From Phycomyces nitens (lineage: Eukaryota > Mucoromycota > Mucoromycetes > Mucorales > Phycomycetaceae), in NCBI GenBank assembly GCA_022702545.1, contig JAHRBC010000001.1, positions 5,828,001-5,892,000 on the forward strand: a DNA stretch of 64,000 bases. Reading direction: 5' to 3'. The notes under the pieces were generated by a model. That model was not told the DNA's origin, ran no database searches, and was given only the letters and a program-made list of their open reading frames with translations. Below, piece by piece: positions 30,816 to 43,609 of the stretch. Numbering within the stretch: the stretch's first letter is position 1; each line of letters starts with the position of its first letter. The position numbers and the translations under genes were made by a program.

Positions 30816-33163
30816 ATAAAGATGAAATTTTCTATCCTAGTACTTTTTAATTTTAATTTATATCTCTTGATTGTATTCATATTCGACAAAACATAAGATA
30901 TTATAAACCCCCATTACTATCTAGATCCAAAGCCAGGATTCTATTGTCTTCATGACATTATGGAATATTTTAAATACACACAAACTATTTACAGACCATC
31001 ATTTATTTTATATGCTTGTGGTAATGAACTGTCTATTGAGTATATAGTTTGTATTTACTTTTTAATATCATTTACAATTTTCTTTCGAGTATTTCAATCA
31101 TAACCTTGGAGATAATTTGACATTCTACCAGAATAAAGATGACCGAGTCCAAGGTGCATAAAGAGAGAGAGAATCCAACATCTTTCTCGCTTGGTGTACA
31201 TGTATTTTGCTATATATTTCTTTTATGACTGACTGCGCAAGAAAGTGCTTTTTTGTAGAAAGTGAAAAAATATTACAAAAAAGAAGAGTGGTGATACTCA
31301 TTTGATCAAATAAAAATGGCAGTGATCCGATACTGGTTTGGTGTCGACATAACACTTTGCATTACAGAAATTCTGATGATATCAAAACGACTGATTTCCT
31401 CTGCTTATTAAAGTTATCTTTTTGTAACAGTCTTGGACCTAGAAATAGATATCCATTAAAATAGTCAAGGATATATTTGAGTATAATTTGGTGGTACAAA
31501 GGTTTTGAGTTATTGGTTTGGTATATTTTGAAAACTCAATAGAAATAAATGTGGCCTGCGCTTTCATTTTCGACATCTAAGAATTGATAAGGGGAAATTT
31601 GTTTGGAAAGTCTTATCTCACATACGTGGTATTATATATAGGTATTCTATAGTACATAAAATATTTTTAATGTTGTGCTTTTATAGATCTATAAATACAA
31701 TTGGATCTATAAACAAAAAAGTTAAGAATAGAATAACAAACATTTAAGCATAAACAGTATATTTGACCTGTGGCTCAGTGCAAAATACAAATGGATTTAG
31801 ACGACATTGGTTTTATGTACCATAAATATCTGCGAGTACTCAGTAAGCAGACAGATTATGTACATTTTCTTTAATCAACTATATTTTGCTTAAAAGAATG
31901 GATAACATTAAATATATCTATATTATCCATCAAGATGTACCTATCTATGTATATATTCTCGGGTTCAACTAATCAAGAGTACCCTTTTGGATACATGTAT
32001 TTTATCCTGTCATTGATTCTGTATTACAATCTCTACTCACCCATCAAAATCTGTATTATACATATTCAAACTTTAAAGCAGAAATTGTATACATTGGGAG
32101 ACTCTTGAGGATACCAATCAGTCTTTTTTTTTTATTAATCTCTACCACTTTTAAACTTGATATTAAAAAATAGATTTATTTTGTGAAATTTATTTTAACC
32201 TGTACTCTTTGGCAGATCAAATCATTTCTTTCCAGATTTTTTACTTGCTATATACTCTATTGGAATACTAAATCGAGTAGCCTTAAATCTGTAAAAATCA
32301 AACTTCAAATATTTAAAACAAATGTTCAGCTATTTGTATCAGAAACTTACAGTTTATTTTCAATTCATAGCATTAAATCACTCGTGTATTCCTTCAAGAA
32401 GAACCTTTCCCAGCACTTTTTATTAGAATTGCCACAAAGCACCATGTTGATCTTGTTGATCATTTTACTCTAAAGTATCATGGCGTGAATGACAATATAA
32501 TTGGAAGTAGTAGAGGGGTTCTTTTTTTTTTGAAAATTTAAGTTGAAGAAAGACAACCTTCTGATTCGTATCAAGTGTGGAGCTTTGCTTGACGATTAAG
32601 TTGATAGAAATCTATCTTCAATTATCCTTTTGTTTCCAACCGAGAGAAGTTTTAACATGCAACTCTTTTTATAATATATGTGTATTACAAAAATTGGCTT
32701 GGTAGCATACTGCTTCTTGCTCGCAACAAGTTCTATAAGCCTAGTCACATACTTATTAAAAATAGCCACCTATCTATATTTGTAAAGAGAAAAAGAGGCT
32801 GGATAATTGCTTTGAACCTTTACAAGAAGGATACCAAACTATGTATTATAAGCTGCGGAAGCTCCACATAAATAGATAGAGTATTCAAACATTCCAATTA
32901 GATGATATTTGAAAGAATAACAGACAATATAGACACAGGCTTTGGAAATTGTCTTGAGAAAAGAAGAAGATTAATGATAATTTATTTTAAAATCAAAATA
33001 ACTATTTGCAATAGACGCATACCTTGTTCGCTCAATCTATTAGGTTCAAGGAGGTTCTGTCTTTGATGAAGCCCAGCCTCAATTTGGAACTATTATCACT
33101 ATCCTTTATTTTTACTCTAGAGTGATTACAAAGATTAGATAATTGATTCCGCCCAATAAAATC
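30816..33163. other. Intergenic region between the two phosphatase paralogues
   Basis: About 2.35 kb, AT-rich. Several 60-96-codon frames have no domain signature, start context or splice partners. No repeats other than short A/T runs were seen. Confidence 0.5.
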
Positions 33164-33172
33164 TATATAAAA
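33164..33172 (+). promoter_or_regulatory. TATA box of the second phosphatase gene
   Basis: TATATAAAA lies 58 bp upstream of ATG 33230, with CCAAT at about 33153-33157 just before it. Confidence 0.6.
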
Positions 33173-33229
33173 TCTCGCAATTTAGTATTACCCAGGCCGT
33201 TCTTTTTCTTTTCAAAGAATTGTGTCAAG

Positions 33230-34984
33230 ATGAAACCTTTGTATTTCTTGGCCAGCACGATACTTCTTTTGACTGTGGACGCCACACCATTTGGACTATA
33301 CTCTCACAGCCCGATCATTTATAAAAGAAGTTCTCATATCAAACCATCTAAAGAAATAAACGGGAACTTCCTACATGTCACAGGTATTACTCTTATTTTC
33401 ATCCTCATAACCCTTGATTTATTATTAATCATTATTCCAAGCTAGATATTCACCTTGACAGTTATTATCTACCCGGATCTGATCCTGCGAAGCTATGCCA
33501 CCGCAAAAGCACCGATCCTAGTAATAATGTAGCGGGCATTTTTGGAACACCAGGGTCCCAATGTGATTCACCTTCAAACTTGGTAAGGCATATTAAAGGA
33601 AAATGTACTTCAAAGGTATATTAAAGCTTTTATATAGACCACGACATCTTTTGATTTTATGAGAGAATCACTTCAAGATATTGACTTTATCGTGTACACT
33701 GGTGATACAGCACGACATGTAAGATAAAAACGGACGATTTTTTCCATACTGTTATCATAACTACTTCAACCTCATCATATTTAGGATAGAGATCCTGATC
33801 TTTTGCGTACAATTGACGATGTGATGACCGCACACAGAATCACCTCTCTTCTATTTACACAGACATACAACCTTTCGAAAACTCTTTTTGTAAGTGTATC
33901 CTTCTTCAATAGACTGTCTCTTATTTTTTATTAGATTCCTACTATTGGAAACAACGATGTCTTTGCAAAAGACAATGTAGGGCCAGATAACACGATCTTT
34001 CAACAGCTTGGAATCCTTTGGTCTGGCTTAAACCTGAATTTGACGGATGACTTTACCACTGGGGGGTACTTTGTCCAAGACATCATACCAGGAAAACTAC
34101 AGGCTATCAGTGTCAATACAATATTCTTCTTTACCCCCAACCTTGAAGTGGGAGAATGCAAAATTAAAGGCAGTGCAGGATACTTGCAAATTTTCTGGAT
34201 GCAGCGAGTATTACGAGATGCACGCAAAAATGGATATAATGTGTATATTGTGTATGTTGAAAGATACAACTTTTTTCCTTGCCCGAGTCTAACCAAGTTG
34301 TATTCTCTTCTTTTTTTTTTAAAAAAAAAAGGGGTCATGTTCCTCCCACAGACAATAGTGGAGCGATACTATACAAGAGTACTTGTTACGAGATGTATAT
34401 TGATCTACTCGGGTCCTATGGTGATGTTATTGTAGCCCAGTTTTATGGACACACTAATGGTATGTATACATTATTGAAAATGTTGTGTAGTTCGCTAATC
34501 TAATTGTATTCTCTTGAAGCCGACACTCTGTCGATGATAGTTGAGGGGCCTGACTCGAAATTCTCGCTGGTTACTGCTACAAATGACACCTCTAAACTCA
34601 CATCAACAGAGATGATTAAAAGAAAAGTGGTTGGAACAATATTCAATGCACCCTCGATCATTCCTGTCTACAATCCTTCTATCCGTGTTTACAATTATAC
34701 GATCAAGAGTATAAAGTAAGTTGTACTTGTTTAAGAATAGTAATATTTATTTCCTATGCAGTCATCGAACAGGAACCATTCTAGATTGGACTCAGTACTA
34801 CGCTGATGTTAGCAGTGAAATGAACGGACCAATCAAGTATGCTGTCGAATACATTGCTTCTAAGCTTTTTGAGGTCGATTCTTTCGATTTCTCTGCCACC
34901 TCGAGAGTATTCACAATGTTGGCTAAAAAGAAGAACATCATGGAAGATTACATTCGCTACATGTTTGTCAACAGTAAAAAATGA
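33230..34984 (+). CDS. Secreted/vacuolar metallophosphatase, endopolyphosphatase (PPN1)-like, paralogue B (446 aa)
   Basis: Exons 33230-33383, 33446-33582, 33638-33718, 33785-33889, 33935-34251, 34332-34459, 34520-34715, 34762-34984. All eight exons match paralogue A in phase; internal exons 2-6 have identical lengths (137, 81, 105, 317, 128 nt). Signal peptide MKPLYFLASTILLLTV. Metal motifs: HVTDIHLD, YTGDTARH, IGNNDV, VGHVPP, FYGHTN. The fourth motif region reads AQFYGHTN where paralogue A has GHFTGHTN, so one possible His ligand differs. The acceptor of intron 5 follows an A-tract (AAAAAAAAAAG). Same orientation and a shared ancestor with A by tandem duplication; sequence has diverged well beyond the PME array. 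Confidence 0.88.
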
Positions 34985-35102
34985 TAGTATATTACGCTAT
35001 ACGTATATCGATAAATGTATGATACATTGATAATAGTTATATTTTTTGCTGAATATAAAGATGTTTGCAATCAATGGTAATCAAAAGGAGGTTTACTAAT
35101 TG

Positions 35103-36158
35103 TTAAGCAAGTTTTGATTGCTCCATTTCGTCTTTCAATCTTTGGATTTTATCCTCGTTTTCCGTATTAACTAAAGCCAGAAATAGTTGGAGTGTGTAGT
35201 GAGCATCATTTCCTGCGTTGTGTAAGCACCAGGTATCAATATCAAACAGTTTCAATGTTTTGCCAAGAGATGGTGGGTTGTGAAGATCCTGGACAGAAGC
35301 ACCGTAAAGAGTATCTGTGTTCAAGATCCAGGTGACAGCACTCTTATGTACATCTTCCGAGTCATTCTCTCCAGGACGAGTACCTGGCCACCTGAACTTA
35401 TGCTTTGATAAGTACTTTAGATCACTCTCAAATCCATGTCCAACCAAGATAACCTCTCCGTCTCGTTCCACCGCCCAATCGAGATCCTTTTTGAGTTCGT
35501 TGAGTGCTTGAGGGAGAGTACTCCAAACTGAAGTTCCAAATTGGAATCGAAGCTTATTGTCTTCCACAAAGTTTCCATTTTTCAAGTGCTTGTACGTGTT
35601 GACAAGGTAGTGTTGGTCCAAGTACATGTCGTTTTTGGCATCGTACATACTCCATCCTATTTCAAGTAAGAGCGATTGATCCCTTTCCCATGCTTCAATA
35701 TCAATGCTGCAAAAAACGTTCTTCTTCTTTTCTACAAGCAGTTTTGACATCTTCAATTCTTCTTTTGCCTGCTTCATCCGTTCGTTACGTTTGTTGATTT
35801 TCTTGATGCGTTTGGTGAGACGTGTTAGGCCAACAACAGATACGAGCTCCTGGGCTTCTAAATCAGTAGGCTGAGAGTGTTCTGGCAATTCTTCTGGTAA
35901 AGGTAAAAGGTTCTCTCTGGTAACATTTTCGAGTTCATTGCGTATTTTTTCTAAAGCCGTAGCAGTAATATATAATGCTATGACTCCATTGGAATTTTGG
36001 CCGGTATAGAATGCATCCTCGGTAAGTTCGGGCTCAAATAATTGAGTGGCTTCTAGGACAGGGCGAATTTTTTGGATACTTTCATCACCATAATGATGGT
36101 ATTGTTTGTACCAGCTGTCCTTGACAAATGACCATGGGATGTATGTTTTGACCATCAT
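35103..36158 (-). CDS. DEDDh nuclease-fold protein of the Gfd2/YDR514C type (351 aa)
   Basis: Single exon. The N-terminal half (residues 1-145) is mixed with a Lys/Arg-rich helix (KRIKKINKRNERMKQ). From 148 the RNase H-like exonuclease fold carries all five expected residues: D153 and E155 in CSIDIEAWE, D246 in GHGFESDLKYL, and H313 and D318 in LHNAGNDAHYTLQLFL. This arrangement defines 3'-5' exonucleases of the DEDDh class. LLEIGWSMYD and NTDTLYG are typical of the fungal Gfd2/YDR514C C-terminal domain. Substrate and cell location are not evident. The start codon is 174 bp from the divergent RRP5 start. An alternative start is the adjacent second Met. Confidence 0.8.
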   Translation of the reverse strand: MMVKTYIPWSFVKDSWYKQYHHYGDESIQKIRPVLEATQLFEPELTEDAFYTGQNSNGVIALYITATALEKIRNELENVTRENLLPLPEELPEHSQPTDLEAQELVSVVGLTRLTKRIKKINKRNERMKQAKEELKMSKLLVEKKKNVFCSIDIEAWERDQSLLLEIGWSMYDAKNDMYLDQHYLVNTYKHLKNGNFVEDNKLRFQFGTSVWSTLPQALNELKKDLDWAVERDGEVILVGHGFESDLKYLSKHKFRWPGTRPGENDSEDVHKSAVTWILNTDTLYGASVQDLHNPPSLGKTLKLFDIDTWCLHNAGNDAHYTLQLFLALVNTENEDKIQRLKDEMEQSKLA

Positions 36159-36332
36159 TTAGAGTGTTCGATGACTAGGTTTGCATAAGATAAGCCACAC
36201 TTGTTGAAAGGAGTCTAAACCGTGACTTTGATTACTGACTTGCTTATTCAATAAGGAGCACTTTTTATTTTATAGAGGAAAAAAAAGGGATCCCGACCTG
36301 GTTTAGATCTAGACATCGAAATATTCTACAGC
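36159..36332. promoter_or_regulatory. Divergent promoter region (nuclease gene / RRP5)
   Basis: 174 bp between two start codons on opposite strands. It holds AT-rich stretches (TTTTTATTTTATAG near 36261-36274) but no certain TATA box for either gene. Confidence 0.5.
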
Positions 36333-39300
36333 ATGGTATCAAAGAAGAGAAAGACCGCATCCGATGTCGAGGCTACAACCGCTGTTGCCAGCACTAGTGC
36401 AGCTGCTGCCAACGAGGAAGTCAACTTTCCTAGAGGTGGAGCAAGCACCTTGACACCGGTTGAATATCGTGAGATCTCTAACAAGGTCGCTAGCGATCTG
36501 TTTACTAGCGTAAGTAATCTCGAATGTTCCTCTTCCGAATCTAATTATTCCCCCTACAGACTCCTTCAAAGGCCACCGAAGAGCCCGCACAAAAGAAGCG
36601 CAAGGCCGAGAAGAAGAAGAAGACTCCTGCGGCCACTCAGCCCAAGAGCGAAAAGAAGAGAGTTGTCATTAACGAGTTGAGCTTCAAGGTAAAGCACAAC
36701 AAATCATTTAGTTTATATGAATACTAATCCATCGAATACGAATCCTTGTAGAAATTGACTGTTGGAACTCTTTTGCTCGGTTGCATTTCACATATCAATG
36801 ACCTTGAGTTGGTTGTTTCCTTGCCTCACCAATTGGTGGGTGTTGTTCCTATCACCGAGATTTCAGCTCCCTTGACATCTATTGTCGAGAAGGTGGCTGG
36901 CCAGGGTGACGAAAATGACGAAGAAGACGAAAACATCACTCTCCCCAACCTCCACTCTCTTTTCCGTGTTGGTCAGTGGGTTCGTTGCAGATTGACCGTT
37001 CTCCAAGATCGTGAAAATAAGGTTGTTAAGAAGCGTATCGAGCTCTCCATGAAGCCCGAGGTCGTGAACTCAGACCTTGCCAAGGTTGATGTTGTCCCTG
37101 GAATGGTAAGCTAGTAAAATACTTTAATTTTTTTTTGAAAAAGTACCTAAAATATTCTCAATAGGTTCTTGGTGCCTGTGTCGAAAGTGTCGAAGATCAC
37201 GGTTACATTATGTCTCTTGGTGTCAAGGACCTTACTGCATTCTGTAAGACCAAGGATGCCGCAGAATATATTGAGAACAATGGTGGAAAGCCTCTTGTAC
37301 CTGGCCAGGTCGTAGATTGTGTTATCTCTACCAAGGCTGGCAGCAAGAGATCTGTAGAAGTTGCCTTGAGCCATGACAAGCTCTCTCATAGTGTTGTAAG
37401 TATTTCTGTGATTATGGACATAAAAGTGAACGGTAGGCTGACTTACTGTTAATACATATTAGATTACAGAGCCATTCTCTCGTATTACATCTGTAATTCC
37501 CGGACAGCTCGTTAATGGTATGATTGAAGATGTGGCTTCAACTGGTCTTGTTGTGAAGTTTATGGGACTTTACGAGGCAACTATCGATGCTTCTCACTTG
37601 CCCCTCACTGCCGATCTTGAACAAACCTACCGCATCGGTACAAAAATCAACTTCCGTATCATATATTGCATTCTCAACACAGAACAAAAAACCATTGGTG
37701 GATCTCTTTTGCCCCATGTCCTTGAGCTCAAGGCTCCAGAGTTGACTGTTGAGGGTGAGACAAAGTACGTTGGTGATGTTTTCCCTGTTGGCAGCTTCTT
37801 AGATAATGTCGAGGTTGTCCGCATTACCCACTCGGGCCTCAAAGTCTCCATCCCTTCCCTTGAAGGCGTCAATGGCTTTGTTCACATTTCCCGTCTGGCA
37901 GACGAACATATCAAGTCTGTTTCTGCTTCCAGCGGAAAGTTCAGAATCGGAACCACCCACCGTGCTCGTGTCTTGTCTTTTAGCCCTGCTGATTCTGTTC
38001 TCCAGTTGACTCTCCAGCCCAGCGTTCTTGCCGAGAAGTTCCTTTCTATCTCTGATGTTAAGGTCGGAAGCATAGTTACTGGTATCATCCAGAAGCTCAT
38101 GCCCTCAGGTTTGCTCGTCAAGCTGTCCAAGAACATCCTTGGTCTTGTACCCACTCACCACTTGGCCGATGTACAACTGTCACACCCAGAGCTTAAATTC
38201 AAGTCGGGTGGTAAGATCAAGGGACGTGTTTTATTAGCTGAAGATGGTGAGAGACGCCGAATCATCATTACCCTCAAGAACTCCTTGATCAAGAGCGAGC
38301 TTCCTATCGTCACCTCCAAAGATGATATTACAGTTGGAACAACTACCCATGGTGTTATTGTGTCTGTCAAACGTCCAGGATGTATCATTGGTTTCTACAA
38401 CAACATCACTGCCTTTGCTCCCGCTTCTGAAATGACCGAAGCAGCTATAAAGGATATTACCGAAGCCTTCCGCGCTGGTCAGACCGTCAAGGTTACCTTT
38501 ATCAACGTAGATAACGAAAAGAAGAACCTAATTGTTTCGTGCATCAACTCTGAAAACAAGTCATCCAACAAGAAGGCTCTCAAGGGTGAAGCTGGTAAAG
38601 AAGACGATACGTTCGGAAAGAAGGTCACTGCCAAGGTCAAGGAGCCCAAGCGTCTTCAAGTCAACATCACTCTTCCTAATGGTATGGAAGGTCGTGTTCA
38701 TTTGACTGAAATTTTCAAGTCAATCAATGATATTAAGAACCGCAAGCACCCCCTCCGTACCTTCCGTGCTAACAAGGAGCTCGAGGTTAAGGTTCTTGGT
38801 GTGCGTGATGTCAAGCTTCACACATACCTCCCCATCTCAAACACTTCCAGAACAAAGCAGACTGTTGAGTGCTCCCTTCTTGATGAGCCTATTGCTCCCC
38901 GTGCCATCTCTGATGTCAAGGTTGGCCAAAAATACCTTGGTTTTGTTACAGAAGTAACTCGCAACCAACTCCGTGTCAGCATCGGCAGCCATGTGTCTGG
39001 TATTATCCGTAAGCAGCACACTTCAAGCGATCTTGAGGTTGCCAACAACTTTAATAAGAGCTTTGTCGTTGGCGAGGCTCTTGAGGTCGCTGTCTTGGCA
39101 TCCGATCCTTCCAAGAACACCCTTGATCTTATCAACGTTGATAAGCCTGACACACCTACTTCTATTACCTACGAAAGCGTTTCTGTTGGAGAGATTCTTC
39201 AGGGTGTCGTTCGTAAGGTTGATCCTGTGCACGGTCTGTTGATCCAGTTGACTGGTCAAATGGCTGGTAAGGTTATTCTTACTGACATTTCTGACAAGTA

Positions 39301-40978
39301 CGTCGAGAACCCCACCGAATCTATCAAAGAAGACACCATTGTCCGCTGTGCTGTTGTCGCTATTGATGCCGCTAAGAAGCGTGTCGATTTGTCTTTGAGA
39401 GAGTCGCGTGTGTCTCCTGATACCGCCAAACCTGCTGAGAACAGAGAAATCGAATCAATCGATGATGTCAGCCAAGATGATGTTATCTATGGTTACGTGG
39501 AAAACATCTCTGACTCTGGTGTGTTTATCCAGTACGGTCGTCATATCAACGCTCGTGTCAAGATTGCCAACCTTTCCGATTCATTCGTCAAGGAATGGAA
39601 GGGTATTTTCCACACAGGTCAATTGGTAAAATCCAAGGTTGTCAATGTCGAGAAGAACATGAAGAGAATCGAGGCTACATTAAAGGAGAGTGCTGTTGAT
39701 GGAACCACCGCCGTTAAGAAGGCCAAGAAGGTCAAGGTTGTCAAGCAGGATGTTGATATGGAGGAGGAGGATGAAGATATTAAGATGGAAGATGCATCCG
39801 AAGCCGATAGCGACGAAGAAGAGGAAGAAGAGGACGAGGATGAGGATGAGGATGAAGAGGAAGAAGAAGAAAGCGAGGAAGAGGAAGAGGAAGTTGAAGA
39901 CGAGGATGAAGAGATGGAAGAAGCTTCTGAAGACGATGATACACCTGCGTTGGCTGTCGGTGGCTTTGATTGGACTGGCCAGGCTGCTGCCAAGGTAGAG
40001 GAGCAGAGTGATTCCGAAGAAGAAGAAGAAGAGGAGGAAAAGACAAAGAAGAAATCGAAGAAGCAAATCTCTGAAGACAAGACTGCAGAACTCTCTACAC
40101 TTGCACCCCAGGTTGCTTCTGATTATGAGCGTCTTTTGGTTGGATCGCCCAACTCATCTTATCTCTGGATTAACTACATGGCTTACCAACTTCAGCTGTC
40201 TGAAGTCGGAAAGGCTCGTGAGATTGGTGAACGTGCTCTGAAGACTATTAGCTTCCGTGAAGAACAAGAGAAGCTAAACATCTGGGTTGCCCTCCTCAAC
40301 CTTGAAAATAACTTTGGCACTGACGAATCTCTTAATGATGTGTTCAAACGTGCAATTGTGTATTGTGAACCCAAGAAGATATACCTCCAACTTGCAAAGA
40401 TTTTCGAGCGCAGTGACAAGCATGAAAAGGCAGAAGCTCTCTGGACAGAAGCCACCAAGAAATTCAGTCAATCATCCAAGATCTGGACTCTCTTTGGTCT
40501 TTACTGTCTACAGAACAACAACTTTGAGAAGGCACGCGAGTTATTGCAAAAGAGCTTAAAGTGTCTCCCCAAGCACAAGCACATCAAAACCATCACAAAA
40601 TTCGCCCAAATGGAGTTCAAGCATGGTGAGCCTGAGCGTGGTCGCACAATCTTTGAAGGTGTCTTGGGTAACTACCCCAAGCGTGTCGATCTGTGGAACG
40701 TATATCTTGACATGGAGATCAAGGCAGGAGACAAGGAGTTGATCAGGTAATTGTGTTTAGATTCTCTTATAAGTTTGATATTAATGTTTTTATTCGGTTT
40801 ATTTTATAGACGTCTCTTTGAACGTGCCACATCTTTAAAATTCTCTTCAAAGAAGATGAAGTCTCTCTTTAAGAAGTGGTTGCAGTACGAAAGTGCCAAC
40901 GGTACCGAAGCTGATATTGAGCATGTCAAGGAAAAGGCTTTGGCATACGTCGAAAACAAGAGCGCACCCGCACTTTAA
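36333..40978 (+). CDS. RRP5: RRP5, S1-domain/HAT-repeat rRNA processing factor (1,447 aa)
   Basis: Exons 36333-36509, 36560-36688, 36752-37105, 37165-37395, 37463-40746, 40810-40978. After a Lys-rich N-terminus (KKRKAEKKKK) comes a long series of S1 RNA-binding repeats (recurring patterns such as VGTLLLGCISHIN, PGQLVNGMIEDV, VGSIVTGIIQKL, VGQKYLGFVTEV, VGEILQGVVRKV, QDDVIYGYVENI). Then follow an extreme Glu/Asp tract (39757-40040), the conserved GFDWTG, and C-terminal HAT/TPR-like helices (WINYMAYQLQL to LFKKWLQYE). RRP5 acts in the nucleolus in early cleavages for both 18S and 5.8S/25S rRNA. Length is somewhat below yeast (1,729). Codon use is strongly biased toward C-ending codons, consistent with high expression. 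Confidence 0.95.
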
Positions 40979-41289
40979 TTCTACAGGGTCCGACCAGAAA
41001 TATTGGTCAAATCTAGTCATGTTTATATTCTCATAAACCCTTGCTTTTTACATTCCTCACAATCATTAAATTCAATAAACTCTAATATGATGCAAAACAT
41101 ACAAAACAATAACTCTTGTGGCAGCCATAAGAAGTCTTCAGACGGTGAAAAAGCCTGATGACTGGCTTTAATTGTAGTGGAAAATGTACAAAGAACAACA
41201 GTTGTTTGAATTCTGAAAAAGTTTAATGAAACTGTGTCAAAAAAAAAGTGTATCCTCTAGTAGACTACCTTTACACCTAGAGATAAAGA
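40979..41289. other. RRP5 3' flank
   Basis: AT-rich, with AATAAA-like signals (TTCAATAAACTC near 41069). No other feature seen. Confidence 0.5.
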
Positions 41290-41580
41290 AAAAATGTCAT
41301 TTGGGGTGAGGAATCCTATTTTTCGGTTCACAAGAGAAATAGACGTGACAATGTCTGGTGCAACCCGAAGGCATATAATACAGATTGCCTCACTCTCAAT
41401 GTTCAAGAAAACAGTAGTTTCATCATGGTTTGGGTGTTTTGGGTCTTAAAGTGTTGGCTCACTTGTCTTTGTGGATGGAAACATTAATAGGCCAAAGTAT
41501 GCAGAGATGCTGTTGCGGAGTAAGCTATTTTTTTCAGGGCATTTTTATCCACCACATCCCAAAAAAGAAATATACGGTGA
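41290..41580 (+). pseudogene. Tc1/mariner transposase relic, left of the pectinesterase array
   Basis: Broken frames give, in order, FGVRNPIFRFTREIDVTMSG, NVQENSSFIMVWG, then after a frame change CFGS(stop)SVGSLVFVDGNIN and RPKYAEMLLRSKLF. The MVWGCF...G..VFVDGNIN...Y.E.L core is typical of Tc1-like DDE transposases. Several stops and indels are present and no terminal repeats were found. It is a decayed fragment. Confidence 0.75.
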
Positions 41581-42535
41581 ATCAAAAAAAAGTGAACGGA
41601 ACTCCTCATGTTTAAAACATGAGTATATTGATGCAAAGTAACTATTTCTTATATTTACTTAAAGTGTTGCTATAACAATTCATAAATAATACCATTCTAA
41701 AGATATATATATATATATTGATTCTGATATTTTATTCAATTTACCATTCGAGATTATTCGACATTAGTTTTTGTTAGTGATTTGGTATGCGTTGGCGTAA
41801 AAGCGTGAAAACAGTGGATAAATATGGAAATGTAAACAAAAAATCCAGCATTTTAAGGAGGCAGGAAAATCCGCTAAAGTGTTTCAGAATTCAAACGCTT
41901 GTTTCTCTTGCTTTACTCGATGAAAAATTATCAAACTGGAAGGACATGCTCAAGAAGTGTGGGACCAGATGATATTCAAGGTTGAACATTGATGGGCCAA
42001 TAGATGAAGAGTAAGAGGGGTACAAAGACGAAAATTTGAAAATTTCAAGTTACGCGTCGTCTATATGCACCACATTGAAAATAAAGGGGTAAGAGAAATT
42101 CGAAAAATAAATTTATGGATCACAATGGCTGAAAACACTCTATATATCTAGAATATTTTAATAAGATGCGGGTCTGTTTAAATCATTGCATATTTGCTAT
42201 TTAAAGACATGTAGAATAGAGCAAAAACAACATTTTATCAGTGATTATATGAGCACAAGGCTGAAAATAAATAACAGATAGTGTATCCCTCAAAAAGCAC
42301 TTGTCAATATATAGAATAAATGTTTCATTATCAATCAAGATTTTTTTCAAAGGATAAATTATTTTAAAATTAGGCAGATTATTAATAAAAAAAAAAAGAT
42401 ATATTACCAAAAAATCAAGTTTTAAAACAATATTTGTCTGGAATTTCAAGATGAAGAATACTCTGAAAAGAAATTTATATAACTGAATACATACCGATAT
42501 AGATAAAAATATATACTACTACTTTATAAATAAAA
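41581..42535. other. Spacer between Tc1 relic and the pectinesterase array
   Basis: AT-rich. A weak further transposase-like stretch may lie near 41940-41980 (QEVWDQM in one frame) but cannot be supported. Nothing else recognised. Confidence 0.4.
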
Positions 42536-43609
42536 TTATCTGTATAATTGATCTATCCAGCTTGTAGAATCAAAAATATTCGAAATACTGTAGGATTTTG
42601 CTTCCAGATCAGTTAAAAGGGTAGAAAATGGAGCACGAGTGGTTTCGTTCCATGACCCAGGACCGTAGTTTCTATATTCCCCAAACAGCACATCGCTGGT
42701 ATTAGGAGAGACATCACTCCACTGACTCCATCCGGCAAATTTTACGTTGGCATCAAATTTTGAACGCATGTACACAACACGGGCGTATTTACTCCAAGGG
42801 CGGCCAAGGTAAGTCGACTGTGGAAACTGGGAAGGCGAGGTAAATGAAATGGTATTGTTGGCTGTTTTAACCAAAGGGCCAGAAGGAAGTTTGGGGATGA
42901 TGTGGCATTTATTAAAGTAAAAGCCGCCTTCAGAAGTTCCGGTGGCTCTTTTTTGGGCAGTTACAAAGCTATTTGGCCTATTTGTAGCAAGAGTAGTACC
43001 ATCAAAATATCCTATTGTTCATAGACAGCATAAGTCCACAGAATTTCATAAACATCGATTGAAAATACCTGTGCCTTCACCATATACATAGTCTACTGAG
43101 CCTTCAATGTAACAATCTTTAAAGTAACTGGTCGAGTTTAAACCGATGTAAGCTGTATCTTGAAAACCATAGAATTTGACGTTATAAAAAGAAGCGTGCG
43201 TTGCCTGGACATTCAACGCTAGATTCGCAATGTTTCTGGTCTGCGGGTATATATTGACAATGATCATGTTGTAAACCTTGACATTGCTCCCATAAACAGA
43301 TAACGTTGCAGCCCCATCATTAGTACCGGTAGCAGTCTGGGTATCTCTCCAGCCGTTGTATTGGATCTTAACATGGCCGAGCACACTTGGTCTTAATATA
43401 ACATTTGAACGGTAAATCTTGATTTGTTCAGTGTAGGTACCAGGAGCCACACGGATTGTCCAGGTAGAATCACCGTCGGGGAGAGAAGCAAGAGCAGAGG
43501 AAATGTTCTTATAGTGACAGATTGAACAAACATCTACACTGTTTATAGCAAATGCAAATGCTTCAAATAAACCACAGAATATTATAAAATAAGCAAAAGA
43601 GAGAGACAT
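42536..43609 (-). CDS. Pectin methylesterase 1 (CE8), secreted (338 aa)
   Basis: Exons complement(43069-43609, 42536-43011) with one 57-bp phase-1 intron. A hydrophobic signal peptide (about 22 residues) precedes the mature enzyme. CE8 signatures are complete: GTYTEQ (57-62), QATHASFYN, FQDTAYI (Asp 151), GSVDYVYG (nucleophile Asp 173) and YLGRPW (Arg near 253). Pectin methylesterases demethylate homogalacturonan outside the cell and so prepare it for polygalacturonases. There is no pro-domain, which is normal for microbial forms. This is the most diverged of the four tandem copies, and its exon 2 resembles that of copy 4 (SNIFDS.SWID ending). Confidence 0.93.

Noticed and set aside
39619..40080. 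Minus-strand Ser-rich and Phe/Leu-rich frames
   Set aside because: Antisense shadows of the Glu/Asp tract of RRP5.
41780..42000. Second half of the left Tc1 relic
   Set aside because: Only a short stretch (QEVWDQM) is suggestive; too weak to support.
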